Source: Methanobrevibacter sp.
GTDB lineage: Archaea; Methanobacteriota; Methanobacteria; Methanobacteriales; Methanobacteriaceae
Direction: 5' to 3'
NCBI GenBank assembly: GCA_009777005.1
Contig: WRMT01000173.1
Coordinates: forward strand, 1 to 6,711
Length of the DNA: 6,711 nucleotides
Both the position numbers and the translations under genes were made by a program. Under the pieces are notes generated by a model. It was given only the letters and a program-made list of their open reading frames with translations. It ran no database searches and was not told the origin of the DNA. Of the stretch, positions 5,977 through 6,711 are shown in pieces (position 1 is the first letter of the stretch; each line of letters starts with the position of its first letter).

Positions 5977-6012
5977 TAATTAGCATCTAATTAATATTAC
6001 TCTCTCATTTTT
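5977..6012 (+). terminator. Terminator after the regulator/small-protein operon
   Basis: A perfect 7-bp inverted repeat, TAATTAG (5977-5983) and CTAATTA (5987-5993), has a tight three-base loop CAT. After a short gap comes CTCTCATTTTT with five T at 6008-6012. It starts ten bases after the small gene's stop. The gap between stem and T run departs from the bacterial form, but archaeal termination depends mainly on T runs. Confidence 0.45.
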
Positions 6013-6131
6013 ATTTCTATATAAATTCCACTCTTTGTTAATGGACATATCCTTGTTTTAATTTTATTTTTGAAATATATATTGAATTCACTATCTCTTT
6101 GAAGTGAGTGCTTTAAAATTTTTATAAAACT
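5997..6131 (-). pseudogene. Possible gene remnant without a start codon
   Basis: On the minus strand a frame of 44 codons is open between two TAA stops and reads protein-like: KHSLQRDSEFNIYFKNK, then TRICPLTKSGIYIEIKMRE. Its base composition (about 6020-6110) is less extreme than the surrounding spacer. It has no ATG, GTG or TTG except an ATG three codons from the end, so it cannot be an ordinary gene as it stands. It may be the tail of a decayed gene, or a chance open frame. I do not recognise a family. Confidence 0.2.
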
Positions 6132-6278
6132 TTATAAAAAGTTGTTTTTATTTATTTTTATCTAAAAATTTACTAAATTTAATTTAACTAGTTATTTTAA
6201 AAAAAAATAATTACATAAGAATATTGACTTTAATAAAAGAAAAATTATTACATCAAATAATATTTATAAAGTTTAATT
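6132..6278. other. AT-rich spacer with no recognised feature
   Basis: Together with 5968-6131 this makes a 323-bp gap between two convergent genes. This part is almost pure A/T with long A and T runs (for example nine A at 6199-6207) and frequent stops in all frames. I see no gene, RNA or clear repeat in it. Confidence 0.5.
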
Positions 6279-6292
6279 AAAAACTAATTTTT
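6279..6292 (-). terminator. Weak candidate terminator overlapping the stop of the 70-residue gene
   Basis: AAAAACTAATTTTT can form a five-pair A/T-only stem with a four-base loop and, on the minus strand, gives a run of five T just after the stop. It is thermodynamically weak; the T run is the more credible part. Confidence 0.25.
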
Positions 6293-6503
6293 ATTTTTTA
6301 GTTTCTTTATTATTACCTTGAAGTTCATTTAATCTTTCATTTATTGATTTTACTATGAAATCTTTTGCATTTTCAAGTTCTTCTTCTGTGCCAAGAAGTA
6401 CAGGTCCATATTCCGTGTGTTTTAACTGTACTTCAAATTTTTCAATAGTATATGCAAGTATTTGTTCTCCAACACCATTAGGTAAGCTCATTTCATATTC
6501 CAT
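6291..6503 (-). CDS. Hypothetical protein, 70 residues
   Basis: A small acidic protein that I do not recognise. It begins MEYEMSLPNGVGEQILAY, has a probable strand region (about 15-36: ILAYTIEKFEVQLK and then YGPVLLG), an amphipathic Glu-rich helix (about 39-62: TEEELENAKDFIVKS and INERLNEL), and a polar Asn/Lys tail. It has no Cys, no signal peptide and no membrane segment, so it is probably cytoplasmic. The hydrophobic pattern is that of a folded alpha/beta domain, which supports a real gene despite its size. The ATG at 6503 is preceded by AGGGAT, ending six bases upstream, a modest ribosome-binding site; a second ATG at codon 5 is the alternative start. It is monocistronic in this window and converges on the regulator operon across 323 bases. 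It contains no TAGCTA, unlike the other genes. Confidence 0.65.
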   Translation of the reverse strand: MEYEMSLPNGVGEQILAYTIEKFEVQLKHTEYGPVLLGTEEELENAKDFIVKSINERLNELQGNNKETKK

Positions 6504-6580
6504 AATAATCCCTTTTAAACTAATATTTTGATTAAATGATTCTTAATTACAAATAGGCAATAATTACAATTTTATTTCTT

Positions 6581-6590
6581 ATTATATTTT
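6581..6590 (-). promoter_or_regulatory. Candidate TATA box of the 70-residue gene
   Basis: The minus strand reads TTTTG then AAAATATAAT, combining an A-rich BRE-like stretch with a TATA core. The predicted start near 6561 would give a leader of about 57 bases. Other AT-rich strings closer to the gene could also serve. Confidence 0.3.
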
Positions 6591-6640
6591 CAAAATAATC
6601 ATATTAAGTTCATCAATTAAATAAACTACATAAATAGCTT

Positions 6641-6705
6641 ACTATTAAATTACTATTTAATTATTATTAAATTATTTTAAATTATTATTTAATTGCTATT
6701 AAATT
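6641..6705. repeat. Array of about 11-bp AT repeat units at the window edge
   Basis: Six consecutive units of 10-11 bases can be laid out: ACTATTAAATT (6641), ACTATTTAATT (6652), ATTATTAAATT (6663), ATTTTAAATT (6674), ATTATTTAATT (6684) and GCTATTAAATT (6695). Each consists of a short spacer and a TTAAAT or TTTAAT core, with a mirror-like alternation between ATTAAAT and ATTTAAT. The six bases after it (AATATA) reach the window end, so the array may continue. The period is near one helical turn. Confidence 0.55.
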
Positions 6706-6711
6706 AATATA

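Noticed and set aside
5985..6053. Minus-strand 22-codon frame with an ATG (MSINKEWNLYR and so on)
   Set aside because: It is too short, has no ribosome-binding site, overlaps the hairpin after the small gene, and competes with the longer frame in another phase.
1..6711. tRNA, rRNA, insertion sequence or prophage
   Set aside because: No G/C-rich structured RNA stretch, transposase motif, terminal repeats or phage genes were seen.

Overview
The window looks like chromosomal DNA from a very AT-rich methanogenic archaeon, most probably a Methanobrevibacter-like member of the Methanobacteriales. This is inferred from the extreme A+T content, archaeal TATA-type promoter signals with little Shine-Dalgarno use, GTG and near-leaderless starts, and the gene content (a MurG-like GT-B glycosyltransferase, a U32 protein with a DUF3656-like middle, an archaeal-looking thymidylate kinase, a ribbon-helix-helix regulator). 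No rRNA, tRNA, CRISPR array, transposase or phage gene was seen.

Layout from left to right: a short AT-rich leader; a MurG-like glycosyltransferase (152-1222, +); a convergent hairpin terminator; a very long U32 family protein (1269-4406, -), swollen by Asn/Lys-rich insertions and an in-frame 48-bp tandem repeat; a 285-bp divergent promoter region full of degenerate direct repeats; thymidylate kinase tmk (4692-5285, +), apparently leaderless; a 191-bp gap with two TATA-like boxes, the second overlapped by an inverted repeat; a ribbon-helix-helix regulator (5477-5803, +) whose stop overlaps the start of a 54-residue small protein (5803-5967, +); a 323-bp gap with a good hairpin and a possible gene remnant; a 70-residue hypothetical protein (6291-6503, -); and a terminal AT-only array of about 11-bp units running to the window edge.

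The genes do not form one pathway. The U32 protein and Tmk share a divergent control region but no obvious function. The only clear two-gene operon is the regulator plus the small protein, joined by a TAATG overlap and a GAGGT ribosome-binding site. The inverted repeat over its promoter suggests autoregulation. The signal that runs through the whole window and is not explained by any gene is the palindrome TAGCTA: I counted 27 copies by hand, nearly all inside genes and in both permitted reading frames.
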